A stretch of DNA of 64,000 bases from Paenibacillus aquistagni. Lineage in GTDB: Bacteria > Bacillota > Bacilli > Paenibacillales > Paenibacillaceae. The stretch covers positions 186,001 to 250,000 of the forward strand of contig NZ_FXAZ01000008.1 of NCBI RefSeq assembly GCF_900177815.1, given 5' to 3'. The notes under the pieces were generated by a model. That model did no database searches, had not been told where the DNA came from, and was given only the letters and a program-made list of their open reading frames with translations. Shown here in pieces: positions 33,401 to 38,187 of the stretch. Positions within the stretch are counted from its first letter, which is position 1. The number at the start of each line of letters is the position of its first letter. The position numbers and the translations under genes are program-made.

Positions 33401-34555
33401 GTCAAAGCGCAGCAGCAAATCGTCCATCTCGTGCCTAGCGAAGTGAGCCTCCAGACGAACCTTGATGTCTTCGTACTCCACGATTTCCAAAGGCAAATAT
33501 TCCAGTGACGTCCGGAACAGACCCGAAAGATCATTGCGGCCGTGTTGTTCGCGTAAATCCTGGATTAATTGGTTATAAGGATATTTCTGATACCGCAGAT
33601 CGGCCGTATTTTCCTTGGAAACGGTTTGGATCAAGGAAAGCACATGCTCGTCTGGATTCAGGCGAATCCGCGTAGCCACGGTGCTGACGAACATGCCGAT
33701 CGTTTCTTTCTCCTTCTTGCTAGTGCGATTGGCGAACACCGTGCCGACCGGAACATCGCTGCTGTCGGTCAGCTTGTACAATAAGGTATACATGACGGAC
33801 AGAAATAACGTATATAAGCTGACCTGATATTGTTCGCTGAAGGCCAGAATGCGTTCATACCGGGAACCGTCCAACGTGATGGCCAGTTTATTGGATTCGC
33901 TCCCGATCAAGAATGGCGGATACGATTTGATGCCGGTCGTTTCAGGCAAAGTGCTGTACTTCGTCAGCCAGTATTGCTTGCCTTTTTGATAACGCTGCGA
34001 TTGCTCATATTCAAGCTCTGTGGAAATATAATCCAGATAGGAAGGGGCATGGTAACTACTGGAGATGCCTTTGCGCAGTTTCAGGTATTTTTCCATCACC
34101 GCATGCAGCAAAGCATTTACGGACAAGCCGTCGGCGATAATATGATTTACCGTCAAATTAAGCCATACTTGGCCGTTCGCAAATTGGATCAACGTAAATT
34201 GGTGGAGGTGTTCATCGAATACACTGACCGGTTTTTCGCTTACTTCTTTCACCCATGCATAGAATTGTTCGGTGGTGCTTAATTCGAGGCGGCTTATTCT
34301 GGCTTGGACATTCTCCGGCTCTTCGAACCACTGCATTGGATGTTGCAAATCGCCGCTAATGCGGATTCGGAAAGCGTCATAGGTGTTGACGATCTCTGCC
34401 GCCGCTTGCTCCAGAAGCTGTGTGTCGATCTCGCCCGTCATTTGGTAGGTCGCGGAAAGCATCGTGATGGACGTTCCCGGATTCATTATTTCCATGAACC
34501 ATATTCGGCGCTGGGCTTGCGTTAATCCATATTGCTCGTTGGTATTCTCTCTCAC
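15407..34555 (-). CDS. pmxE: Polymyxin synthetase PmxE (modules 1-5, lipo-initiating)
   Basis: A 6,382-residue NRPS that starts the peptide. Domains (approximate residues): C1 20-440, A1 485-970, T1 (Ser1015), C2 1070-1500, A2 1530-2020, T2 (Ser2067), C3 2120-2545, A3 2590-3140, T3 (GGDSI), E3 3240-3690, C4 3705-4145, A4 4175-4715, T4, C5 4820-5245, A5 5270-5840, T5, C6 5940-6370. C1 is the fatty-acyl starter type (NHIIADG instead of HHxxxDG). Codes read by eye: A1 and A3 DVGEISSID, A4 and A5 DVGEISAID (2,4-diaminobutyrate); A2 DFWNIGMVH (threonine). E3 implies D-Dab at position 3. It ends in a complete C domain whose partner is module 6 of PmxA. The start is GTG 34555 (GGGAG 9 bases upstream) rather than 34618. 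It lies 75 bases after pmxD. Confidence 0.92.
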   Translation of the reverse strand: MRENTNEQYGLTQAQRRIWFMEIMNPGTSITMLSATYQMTGEIDTQLLEQAAAEIVNTYDAFRIRISGDLQHPMQWFEEPENVQARISRLELSTTEQFYAWVKEVSEKPVSVFDEHLHQFTLIQFANGQVWLNLTVNHIIADGLSVNALLHAVMEKYLKLRKGISSSYHAPSYLDYISTELEYEQSQRYQKGKQYWLTKYSTLPETTGIKSYPPFLIGSESNKLAITLDGSRYERILAFSEQYQVSLYTLFLSVMYTLLYKLTDSSDVPVGTVFANRTSKKEKETIGMFVSTVATRIRLNPDEHVLSLIQTVSKENTADLRYQKYPYNQLIQDLREQHGRNDLSGLFRTSLEYLPLEIVEYEDIKVRLEAHFARHEMDDLLLRFDHMLNEGHVILHASYRTGLFETAEINRIMEQYVTVLDQFLQTPELPVRDISLLSDEERHRILGVFNLPVAELSEGEAFHRYVEKFAREIPNHPAVVYMDTQLTYGELNERAERLASLLREQGVGRETITGIWAERSVELLVGVLAVWKAGGAYVPLDPDYPAERIEYMLSDSEASVLLTQRHLLERAGGWLADDRLKLQAVYAMDDEQIYNGDALAVECESADSAPQDLAYVIYTSGTTGRPKGVMIEHGSLVNTADAYRREYRLDQFPVRLLQLASFSFDVFVGDIARTLYNGGTMVIVPKDDRIDPNRLYGWIRDQSITVFESTPALILPFMQHIYEEGLDIGSMQLLITSSDACSVTDYRLLQERFGGQFRIINSYGVTEAAIDSSFYDEALDKLPSSGHVPIGKAWLNARFYIVDAALKPVPVGVPGELVIGGAGVARGYWNRPDLTAEKFADSPFVAGERLYRTGDLARWLEDGNVDFIGRIDYQVKIRGFRIELGEIETALLRFPGVKQAVVTDRTDEQGHKYLCGYVAGDTSLQLSDLLSQLKQELPAHMIPARLMFLDKLPLTPNGKIDRKALPEPTGEVEAGHEYVAPRTTMETRLALIWQQVLGIARVGVQDDFFDLGGHSLRASTLVSKIRKELQVEVPLRDVFRYTTIKQLAQRIGGLKQQETYEIGKTAEAEYYPVSSEQKRLYVLRQLDGAERSYNMSAALVLEGKLDRTRTEYAFRALIQRHETLRTGIEQVQGELVQRIYDEVEFAVDYFESSEQEVDEVVEAYYRPFDLTKPPLLRIGLIQIAEDRHMLLFDMHHIVSDGISTALLFDEFSRLYRGEELSPLHTQYKDYAVWQHSEAYGQMLQPQKEYWLEQLSGELPVLELPTDFPRPAVQSFDGRTVKFYIGKERTEKLKELAARTGTTLYMVLLSAYSILMHKYSGQEDLIVGTPIAGRTQDEVQPIVGMFINTLAIRSRPERSKPYLSYLEEIKDITLGAFEHQNYLFEDLVDSLHIPRATGRNPLFDTFFSLQNTENEQIVIEGLEQSFYPLENRTSKFELLLDISELDGQLECRLEYATALYKQETAKRFARHYDKLIETIAAAPDGDIASLEMLTEEEIRELVRGFNDSEADYPQQQTIHGLFEEQAELYPDNVAAVMNERQLTYRELNERSNRLARKLRETGVEADQLVAILAERSLDMVVGILAILKAGGAYVPVDPDYPEERIRFMIEDSGAPLLLIQKHLHEKTDFAGTRLELDDFVWGDSGTDSTTSEGALDASNLEPMSGPSNLAYVIYTSGTTGRPKGTLIEHKNVVRLLFNDKNLFDFGPSDTWTLFHSFCFDFSVWEMYGALLYGGKLVIVPTLTAKSPADFLALLGREQVTILNQTPTYFYQLLREVLADHPYDLRIRNVIFGGEALSPLLLKGFKTKYPETKLINMYGITETTVHVTYKEMTWVEMEAAKSNIGKPIPTLSVYVLDANRRPVPIGVAGEMYVAGEGLARGYLNRPDLTAEKFVDSPFAEGEKLYRSGDLAAWLPDGNIEYLGRIDHQVKIRGYRIELDEIETQLLNVEGVEEAVVLARQDDGGEKALVAYFVADRTLTVSDMRTSLAQGMPGYMIPSYFVQLKRMPLTSNGKVDRKALPAPQSGLHTGVEYVAPRNRTESQLVKIWEEVLGYSGIGVQDNFFELGGHSLRATNLVSKIRKEMNVELPLRDVFRYITVESMAGAIASLEEMRHSSIPKAEEKAYYPVSSAQKRLYVLHQLDGSELNYNLPSALQMEGALNEDKLEKALTALVSRHDMLRTGFEIVDGEPVQRIHPLTAFKVEKLQVSEDQVAAILEGFIQPFDLTEPPLLRALLIELEKEKFLLALDIHHIGSDGLSMDVLLREFVRLYNGEELPELRIQYKDYAVWQQSEEQRQRIKRQEEYWRGVFSSELPVLELPLDFSRPAVQQFDGQTLTFTLDAEKSEALKRLAGDSGATLYMLLLAAYSVLLHKYAGQEDIVVGTPIAARSHADLQPIIGMFVNTLALRLGPVAERTFLDYLQEVKETTLGAYEHQDYPFEELVEALQVSRDLSRNPLFDTMFSLQKHESLDVTLDGLQWSLFDIEEKTAKFDLSLDIVEAGNELVCKIEYATSLFRQDTMVRLAGHYEQLLASIVTQPGARIADLELLTDSEKHDLLVKFDVSSAALAKQPAAEGTGLEADELWRERTFHELFEEQAERTPGALAVVYEDSKLTYAELNAKANHLAYALRARGVKPEQVVGILAGRSTELLIGVLAVWKAGGAYVPLDPDYPAERIEYMLADSGASVLLTQSCLLEQAEAWRSNGASALHTVLALDDAATYSLGAAEVAVAVGVQTQGVQAVGEAGAEARGLAQAEIASAETSATAEAEQNVLAVNLASNPANVNKPCDLAYVIYTSGTTGRPKGVMIEHRSLVNTAAGYRRDYRLDQFPVRLLQLASFSFDVFVGDIARTLYNGGTMVIVPKDDRIDPTRLYGWIHDYAVTVFESTPALIVPFMEHVHAEGLDLSSMQLLITSSDACSVADYRTLQERYGSQFRIINSYGVTEAAIDSSFYDEPLDKLPKTGSVPIGKAWLNAKFYIVDANLKPVPIGVLGELVIGGAGVARGYLNRPDLTAEKFVDSPFAAGERLYRTGDLARWMPDGNVDFIGRIDNQVKIHGYRIELGEIEAAMQHVAGVRQALVIDRADERGQKYLCGYVAADSSFDLEGLVSHLDAALPAHMVPSRMMRLDQMPLTPNGKIDRQALPVPEGSIRAEAAYTAPRTPAEQALAEVWQSVLGVEQVGTMDNFFALGGDSIKALQVSSRLLQAGYKLVMKDLFHYPTISALSLQLQTADRTASQAVVMGEVILTPIQRWFFEQNPADVHHSNQAFMQFSKQGFDEEALRQAVRQLVVHHDALRTVYRLTVDGYSAWNRGAGENEALFDLEVVDCKGAQDVQEAVETRANDIQASIDLENGPLVKLGLFRCDDGDHLLIAIHHLVVDGVSWRIMLEDFAAGYEQALQGKPIRLPLKTDSFQTWAKQLANYANGSAMESERAYWQHIEQLSYEPLPKDFEQGRSKLKDSGLVTVRWTAEETEQLLKHAHRAYRTEMNDLLLAALGLAVQAWSGRERVLVNLEGHGREHILPDVDITRTVGWFTSQFPVVLEFGHAQALGHQVKQVKESLRRIPKKGIGYGILRYLSAPRDGERFAVEPEISFNYLGQFDQDYESSGSQPSPFSPGSDSSPNAGMDFVLDINGMVSEGVLELTIRYGETQYKRETVERLGTLLHSSLREVISHCVSKERPELTPSDVLLQDVTVDELERLAEHTAALGELENVYTLTPLQKGMLFHSLLDADSEAYFEQVTFDLYGSLNVEAFTQGLDTLVQRNEALRTNFITGWRDEPIQVVFRERKCEVHFEDIRSVSDEHLKKRVADFVSADKANKFDLDRGSLMRVTVLRTGDESYHVIWSHHHILMDGWCMSFMIKEVFDTYFAFQEKRTPELPPVTSYSRYIEWLEAQDAATASRYWSEYLAGYDQQTKLPQEKTQLKQGAFEAAELDVELSKELTGQIERVARQQQVTLNTFMQTVWGLVLQIYNNSEDVVFGSVVSGRPVEIPGIESMIGLFINTIPVRIQGKAEETAADILRKTQDQALASGAYETFPLFEIQSLSEQKRDLINHIMVFENYPMEEQIEQVVGGEKAALKIANIQSPEQTNYDLDITVIPEEHILLRFTYNVLTFREQDIRQIHGHFARALEQVAANPDIRVNELELLTAAEKEQILGAFNPAQPEAAPAAAFHRLFEEQAERTPEAEAVVYENDRLTYAELNERANRLASTLRDSGIGRETIVGILAERSVDLLVAVLAVWKAGGAYVPLDPDYPADRVRFMLEDSGAKVLLTQMPLRERAEAWLGEEELALAAVLYLDDEASYSEERTNAPRDSDMVSNTILDKLSGMVSSKLADAVDDGYCDGDESHTYVAGMGRFHEARPEDLAYVIYTSGTTGKPKGVMIEHRSLVNTAAGYRREYRLDQFPVRLLQLASFSFDVFVGDIARTLYNGGTMVIVPKDDRIDPARLHHWMERERVTIFESTPALIVPFLEYVHEQGLSISGMELLITSSDSCSVADYRTLQDRFGSSLRIINAYGVTEAAIDSSFYDEEVTKLPQTGHVPIGKAWLNAKFYIVDAHLNPVPVGVLGELVIGGVGVARGYLNRPELSKEKFVDSPFVAGERLYRTGDLARWLEDGNVDFIGRIDYQAKIRGYRIETGEIESQLLRVEGVREAVVLVRSEANGQKALCAYYTPDTGAELAVNVLRRELAQELPGYMIPSYFVELDRLPLTPNGKIDRKALPVPEEGAGGGREYVAPRTELEAKLAIIWQDVLVREKAVGVTDNFFDLGGHSLRATTLVSKMHKELGVKFPLRDVFRYSTVEEMAAAMEQLEIGSFTAIPAAEPSGYYPLSSAQKRLYILNQLEGGELSYNIPGAMLFEGELDRQRFEEAFRGLVARHETLRTGFEMVEGEAVQRIYEEAAFLVEYVQISGEQAEETVRQFVRAFDLAKPPLLRVGLAELAPDQHILMFDTHHIVSDGVSIDVLIEEFVRLYSGEQLEPLRIQYKDYAVWQQSDEQKAQLAKQEVYWLDMFRGELPVLELPTDYPRPAMQSYEGSTLQLFMNSEKSEGLKRLAAENGATLYMVLLAAYNVLLHKYSGQEDVVVGTPIAGRNHSDVQPLIGMFVNTLAIRSYPAAGKTFLDYLMEIKETTLGAFEHQNYPFEELVDKVNVARDLSRNPLFDTMFALQNTENLEIELPGLHLSTYASEEIVSKFDLSLDVTEIEEGLEYLFEYATALYKTETVEKLAAHYLQLLESILRNPLATIAELDILTSVEKEQILGVFNPAQLEAVPAAAFHRLFEEQAERTPEAAAVVYENDRLTYAELNERANRLASTLRASGIGRETIVGILAERTVDLLVAVLAVWKAGGAYVPLDPDYPVDRVRFMLEDSGAKVLLTQTPLRERAEAWLGEEELALATVLYLDDEASYSEERTTVRMGSDKLSGIVSEEQTNAPMGSDKLSGMISVKPKDAPSGSDMVSGMVSGKLTGAVNDGDESHPNAVGKDSFHEARPEDLAYVIYTSGTTGKPKGVMIEHRSLVNTAAGYRREYRLDQFPVRLLQLASFSFDVFVGDIARTLYNGGTMVIVPKDDRIDPSRLHYWMERERVTIFESTPALIVPFMEYVHEQGLDMSWMELLITSSDSCSVADYRTLQERFGSLFRIINAYGVTEAAIDSSFYDEELMKLPQTGHVPIGKAWLNAKFYIVDAYLNPVPAGVLGELVIGGVGVARGYLNRPELTEEKFVDSPFTTGERLYRTGDLARWMEDGNVDFIGRIDNQAKIRGYRIETGEIESQLMRVEGVREAVVLVRSDANGQKVLCAYYTTDGELTVADLKRAISSELPGYMIPSYFVELERLPLTPNGKIDRKALPAPEGGAGGGREYVAPRTELEAKLVAIWQDVLGPVTIGVTDNFFDLGGHSLRATTLVSKVHKELSVDLPLRDVFRHSTIEAMAEAISQLERQEHLSIPVVDKRDYYPLSSVQKRLYIQQQLEGAELSYNMSGMTVLVGRLERNQFEAALKGLIARHEILRTGFEMVDGEPVQRIYPDLKFAVEYAKATESETKSIADGFVRVFDLERPPLLRVGLVEWGVERHLLMLDIHHIVTDGMSMGIFVEELLRLYNGETLEPLRIQYKEFAAWQQSEPVKEQLKRQEAYWLDVLEGKLPTLELPTDFVRPAVRSFEGDVLPFSIDKQMTDSLQRIADENGATLYMVLSAVYSILLSKYSGQEDFIVGTPVSGRTHADLEPLIGMFVNTLAIRHYPSGEKTFHAYLNEVKETMLGAYDHQDYPFEELVKKLQVPRDQSRNPLFDVMFALETKEDNVQSFGDIQIESYPETHTVSQFDLTLVISMLDEGMNGQFEYATKLFTRNLIDNFVQDLLVIITQICEQPSVLLKDISLNGQAEQEQDVLEAIDIIF
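17120..18800 (-). repeat. Near-identical A-domain block, module 5 (copy of module 9)
   Basis: The DNA for A5 and the following T linker is nearly identical to that for A9 in pmxA (about 43,430-45,110), including the peculiar inserted loop. Recent gene conversion or duplication between the two Dab modules is the simplest explanation. Confidence 0.75.
18115..18365 (-). repeat. Low-complexity insertion in A5
   Basis: About 80 extra residues between core motifs A2 and A3, built from degenerate units around GSDKLSGM(I/V)S (for example MGSDKLSGIVSEEQTNAP followed by MGSDKLSGMISVKPKDAP). Confidence 0.8.
20400..22100 (-). repeat. Near-identical A-domain block, module 4 (related to module 8)
   Basis: A4 DNA closely matches A8 of pmxA (about 46,730-48,460), more so than it matches A1 or A3 of its own protein. 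Confidence 0.65.
21490..21660 (-). repeat. Low-complexity insertion in A4
   Basis: Same loop position as in A5 but shorter: contains TILDKLSGMVSSKLADAV and an acidic D/G-rich end before the conserved RPEDLAYVIYTSG. Confidence 0.75.
26205..26420 (-). repeat. Alanine-rich insertion in A3
   Basis: The same loop carries about 65 residues of Ala/Val/Glu-rich sequence (for example EVAVAVGVQTQGVQAVGEAG), unrelated to the Ser/Gly-rich insert of A4 and A5. Confidence 0.75.
28730..29990 (-). repeat. Threonine A-domain block, module 2 (copy of module 10)
   Basis: Nearly identical in protein and DNA to A10 of pmxB (about 39,425-40,735), apart from the loop insertion. Both carry DFWNIGMVH. Confidence 0.8.
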
Positions 34556-34630
34556 ATCGACACACTCCCGTTTTAGAGATTGTTTGTAGATAGGCTTTGT
34601 ACCTAGGAAGCCGCCCACCGTAAAGCGGGT

Positions 34631-36364
34631 CTAGCCGTACAGCCGGGTGTAATAACCCCCGAGCGCCAGCAGGTCCTGATGGCGACCCCGCTCGACGACC
34701 GTCCCTTGGTTGATGACGGTAATCAAATCCGCATGTTCCACGGTGCTGAGACGGTGGGCGATTAGAATGGTGGTGCGCCCCTTCATCAATACGTTTATGG
34801 CCTGCTGTACCCCATGCTGGGATTCGTTATCCAGCGCGGAAGTCGCCTCGTCCAGCAGCAGAATCGGGGCGTTTTTGAGAATCGCCCGGGCGATCGCAAT
34901 TCGCTGCCTTTGTCCGCCCGACAACGACGCTCCTCTCTCTCCCACCGGCGTTTTATACTGTTCCGGAAGTTCCTCAATGAAATGGTGAGCGTACGCCGCT
35001 TTGGCCGCTTCGATCACTTCTTCAACCGTTGCATCCGGGTTGCCGTAGCGGATGTTTTCCTCAATCGTTCCGGTAAACAAGAACGGCTCCTGCGGAACGT
35101 ATGCAATCTGCCTGCGGATTTCGTCCAGCGTGTAATGGCCGAACGGTTTGCCTTGAAGCAGGATTTCTCCGCTGTTCACAGGATAAAAGCCGAGGAGCAG
35201 CTTGATCAGCGTACTTTTGCCGCTGCCGCTGGCCCCCACGATAGCGGCGACTTGGCCGGGAAACACCTGCATGGACATGTCGACAAGCACCTTTTTATCC
35301 GCCTGATAGGAAAATTCCACATTGCGAAACTCTACCGCAGCCTCTGACACGAGCTCGCTGTGAGGAGATCCCAGGCGATTCGGTTCCTCTTCCTCTCCTA
35401 GCACCTCTTCAATCCGGTGAGCGCCCGCGAGCGAATTTTGGGTCATCGACAACACCACGCCTAAGTTCAACAAGGCGTGTGTCAAATTCACTTGCAGAAC
35501 CGCCAGAGCGGCAACGCTTCCCATTCCCATCAGTCCGTGGGCATAAAGAAGACTGCCGATGACGATGATGCCGCAGAACGTGACATAGCTGATAAAATGA
35601 TTCACCGCAGCTTGCATGCCGTTCTTCTGCGCCGTTTGCCGAAGCGTCTGCGTCATTTGTTCGTTCAACGCCGCGTACTGGCTGTAAATCGTGCGGATGC
35701 GGAACAGCTTCACAATTTGAATGCCGCCCATAAAATCTTTGAATTTTTCGGTCATTTTACCGAGCGTCTGCAAGCCTTGTTCGGATAGGACGCGAATATC
35801 CCGCGCAAATTTCAGGCTGACCACGGAGGACAGCAGCAGAATGACAAAGGATACGCCGGCAAACCGCCAATCGATCAATACCATGGAGACTATGGAGCCG
35901 ATGCAAAACACAACTTGAAGCAGCAACACGAAGTAAACCTGCGACAATGTAAACTCAACGGTCGTTACGTCATTGTTCACCCGCGACAACAAATCCCCAT
36001 GATGCGTCTGCTCCAGAAATCTCGGTCGAACCCGGCACAGCTTGTCATAAAGACGTTCGCGAATATTCAGCACAGTCAGTTCGACACTGCGCTGGTATAA
36101 GTAAATGAACCAAGGAGAAATCACATTTTCCAGGAACAGGGCCGCGCCCAAAATAATAAAGGCTGCCACCATCAGGGACGTATCTCGGGATACGGCGAAA
36201 TCAACCAAGTTATGTACGACCAAACTGAAGGCGATCAGGAACAACGTCTGGGTGAGCGCCGTCACGGCGAGGCCAATGGCGTACTGGGTTTTGCGCTTGC
36301 GGGTCATAAACGTCAGCAAATAGGCGAGTTCTTTCACTTGCGAGAGCCATCCGCCCTCTTTCAT
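34631..36364 (-). CDS. pmxD: ABC exporter PmxD (TMD-NBD)
   Basis: A 577-residue ABC exporter half-transporter. About six membrane helices in residues 20-310 (TQYAIGLAVTALTQTLFLIAFSLVV is the first) are followed by the nucleotide-binding domain: Walker A VGASGSGKST, Q-loop YVPQEPFLF, signature LSGGQRQRIAIARA, Walker B ILLLDEATSALD and the H-switch IAHRLSTV. The start at 36364 follows GGGAGGTGG and overlaps the pmxC stop codon by 4 bases (ATGA); a longer frame to 36496 would run deep into pmxC. Together with PmxC it probably forms a heterodimeric pump that exports the lipopeptide and protects the producer. Position between pmxB and pmxE is the classic polymyxin order. Confidence 0.9.
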   Translation of the reverse strand: MKEGGWLSQVKELAYLLTFMTRKRKTQYAIGLAVTALTQTLFLIAFSLVVHNLVDFAVSRDTSLMVAAFIILGAALFLENVISPWFIYLYQRSVELTVLNIRERLYDKLCRVRPRFLEQTHHGDLLSRVNNDVTTVEFTLSQVYFVLLLQVVFCIGSIVSMVLIDWRFAGVSFVILLLSSVVSLKFARDIRVLSEQGLQTLGKMTEKFKDFMGGIQIVKLFRIRTIYSQYAALNEQMTQTLRQTAQKNGMQAAVNHFISYVTFCGIIVIGSLLYAHGLMGMGSVAALAVLQVNLTHALLNLGVVLSMTQNSLAGAHRIEEVLGEEEEPNRLGSPHSELVSEAAVEFRNVEFSYQADKKVLVDMSMQVFPGQVAAIVGASGSGKSTLIKLLLGFYPVNSGEILLQGKPFGHYTLDEIRRQIAYVPQEPFLFTGTIEENIRYGNPDATVEEVIEAAKAAYAHHFIEELPEQYKTPVGERGASLSGGQRQRIAIARAILKNAPILLLDEATSALDNESQHGVQQAINVLMKGRTTILIAHRLSTVEHADLITVINQGTVVERGRHQDLLALGGYYTRLYG

Positions 36365-38187
36365 GTGTACGCCACCTCCCTGTGTGCGGCAGACTCGGTA
36401 AATTCCTGGTAGTACGACTTGGCGTATAGCCCCTTCATCTCCAGCAATTGTGCATGAGTGCCCTTTTCTACAATATTGCCTTGTTCCATGACCCAAATTT
36501 CGTCAGCATTTTGTACCGTAGAAAGCCGGTGGGCAATAACGATGGTCGTTCTCTGCTTCATCAATATGTTGAGCGCTTCCTGAACCGCGCTTTCCGACTC
36601 TGGATCAAGAGCCGACGTTGGCTCGTCCAGCAGCAGAACGGGAGCATCCTTCAGAAAAGCCCGGGCCATTGCAACGCGCTGGCGCTGCCCGCCAGACAAA
36701 AAGCCTCCGCGCTCTCCTACATACGTCTGGTAGCCACCGGGAAGTTGCATAATGAAGGAATGCGCCTGAGCAGCTTTGGCGGCTTCGATAATCTCGTCCA
36801 TCGACGCTTCTTCCCGCCCGTAGCCGATATTTTCGGCGATCGTGCCGCTAAACAAATAGGAATCCTGGGTGACCACGGAAAAATGCGACCGAAGCTGCTC
36901 CGGATCGGCGCCGTGAATTAGGCTGCCAAACACGCGGATCTCACCCTGGTCCTCCGGAAGCGGATAAAAGCCGCATACAAGCTTAAACATCGTGCTCTTC
37001 CCTCCGCCGCTCGCGCCGACAAGCGCGATCGTCTTCCCTTCTTGCACCGAGAAGCTAACATTCCGCAGGATCGGGGAGCTCTCCTCATACCCGAAGGTTA
37101 CGTTCTCAAACTCGATGGGAGCGGCGCTCGCTTTCGGCAGCGAACGCCCATTTTCCGTTTCGGTCGGCTGCTCGACGATTTCAGAGACCCTTCTCAGGGC
37201 ACCGGCCATTTCGAACGTCCGCGTGATGAGCTCGGGTATATGCTCCAGCGGCTCCAGACACAGATTCAGCAAGTACAGGAAGGCGATCAGCTCTCCCGCG
37301 CCTAGCTGCCCTTGGTAGATCAAATAGCTTCCGTAACTGACGGCGAAAATGATCGGGCTGATCATCAGCGTGGAAAGCAGCGGATTGACCCATGCTTCCC
37401 GCTTTTTAACGGCCAGCTTTTTTTGGGCCGTCAATTGCAGCAGCACTTTGTAGGAGCGAGATAACATGCCGGATAGCAGGTAGCTTTTTACAATAGGCAT
37501 GCCCCCAAGCGTATCCTGGAGGTTGACGTTCATTCGGCCCATGTTCGCTTGGGCTTCCTCCGTCAACCGCTCCAACTGCTTGCCGATCCATTGGGAAACC
37601 AGCAGCGCTAAGGGAAATAACAACAGGCTGGACAGCATCAGCTCCCATTGGAGGTAGATCAAATAAGCGAAACAGCCAATGAACAATAGCGGATGATAAA
37701 ACCACTGGGCGAGGTCCCGAATCATAAACTGCTGGATGAGCTGCAGGTCGTTGTTGATCCGTGACAACACGTCGCCGGAGTGCTGCTTCTCCAAATAGGA
37801 GACCGGGAGTTTGCCGATATGACGCATGACATGATTGCGGATGTCCTGCACCGCAGAGGCGCTGCTTCGCTCCACGCCGAAGCTCATGAAATACTTCGCC
37901 GGCACACCGATCAAGATGACCACAAAGACCGTGTACACGATTTGCAGAACGACTGGCCCCGCCCCCTTCTCGGCCTGGGTGGTCAGCTGCTCGATCAAAC
38001 TCCCCGTCCATATTTCAATCACGGCGGAGGCAATTGCGGACAAGGTACCGACGATCATCCAGCCTTTGTGACGGCTTACATAGGACATCAGCCAGCGGAA
38101 CGCTTTCCATGTGGCGTAAGCGGTTTGGCGCTTGGAAGGCGCCGCTGTGCCTTGTTCTTGAACAGACGTCTCGCGGTCAGCTTCCAT
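36361..38187 (-). CDS. pmxC: ABC exporter PmxC (TMD-NBD)
   Basis: A 608-residue half-transporter. A short polar N-terminus (about 1-30) precedes roughly six membrane helices (WMIVGTLSAIASAVIEIWTG is the first) and a C-terminal nucleotide-binding domain. The motifs are Walker A VGASGGGKST, signature LSGGQRQRVAMARA, Walker B VLLLDEPTSALD, and IAHRLSTV. The start at 38187 lies inside the pmxB reading frame (11-base overlap), showing translational coupling. It is related to PmxD and probably pairs with it. Confidence 0.9.
   Translation of the reverse strand: MEADRETSVQEQGTAAPSKRQTAYATWKAFRWLMSYVSRHKGWMIVGTLSAIASAVIEIWTGSLIEQLTTQAEKGAGPVVLQIVYTVFVVILIGVPAKYFMSFGVERSSASAVQDIRNHVMRHIGKLPVSYLEKQHSGDVLSRINNDLQLIQQFMIRDLAQWFYHPLLFIGCFAYLIYLQWELMLSSLLLFPLALLVSQWIGKQLERLTEEAQANMGRMNVNLQDTLGGMPIVKSYLLSGMLSRSYKVLLQLTAQKKLAVKKREAWVNPLLSTLMISPIIFAVSYGSYLIYQGQLGAGELIAFLYLLNLCLEPLEHIPELITRTFEMAGALRRVSEIVEQPTETENGRSLPKASAAPIEFENVTFGYEESSPILRNVSFSVQEGKTIALVGASGGGKSTMFKLVCGFYPLPEDQGEIRVFGSLIHGADPEQLRSHFSVVTQDSYLFSGTIAENIGYGREEASMDEIIEAAKAAQAHSFIMQLPGGYQTYVGERGGFLSGGQRQRVAMARAFLKDAPVLLLDEPTSALDPESESAVQEALNILMKQRTTIVIAHRLSTVQNADEIWVMEQGNIVEKGTHAQLLEMKGLYAKSYYQEFTESAAHREVAYT

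Noticed and set aside
34556-34618. Longer start for pmxE at 34618
   Set aside because: No ribosome binding site there; GTG 34555 has GGGAG 9 bases before it and is followed by the starter C domain.
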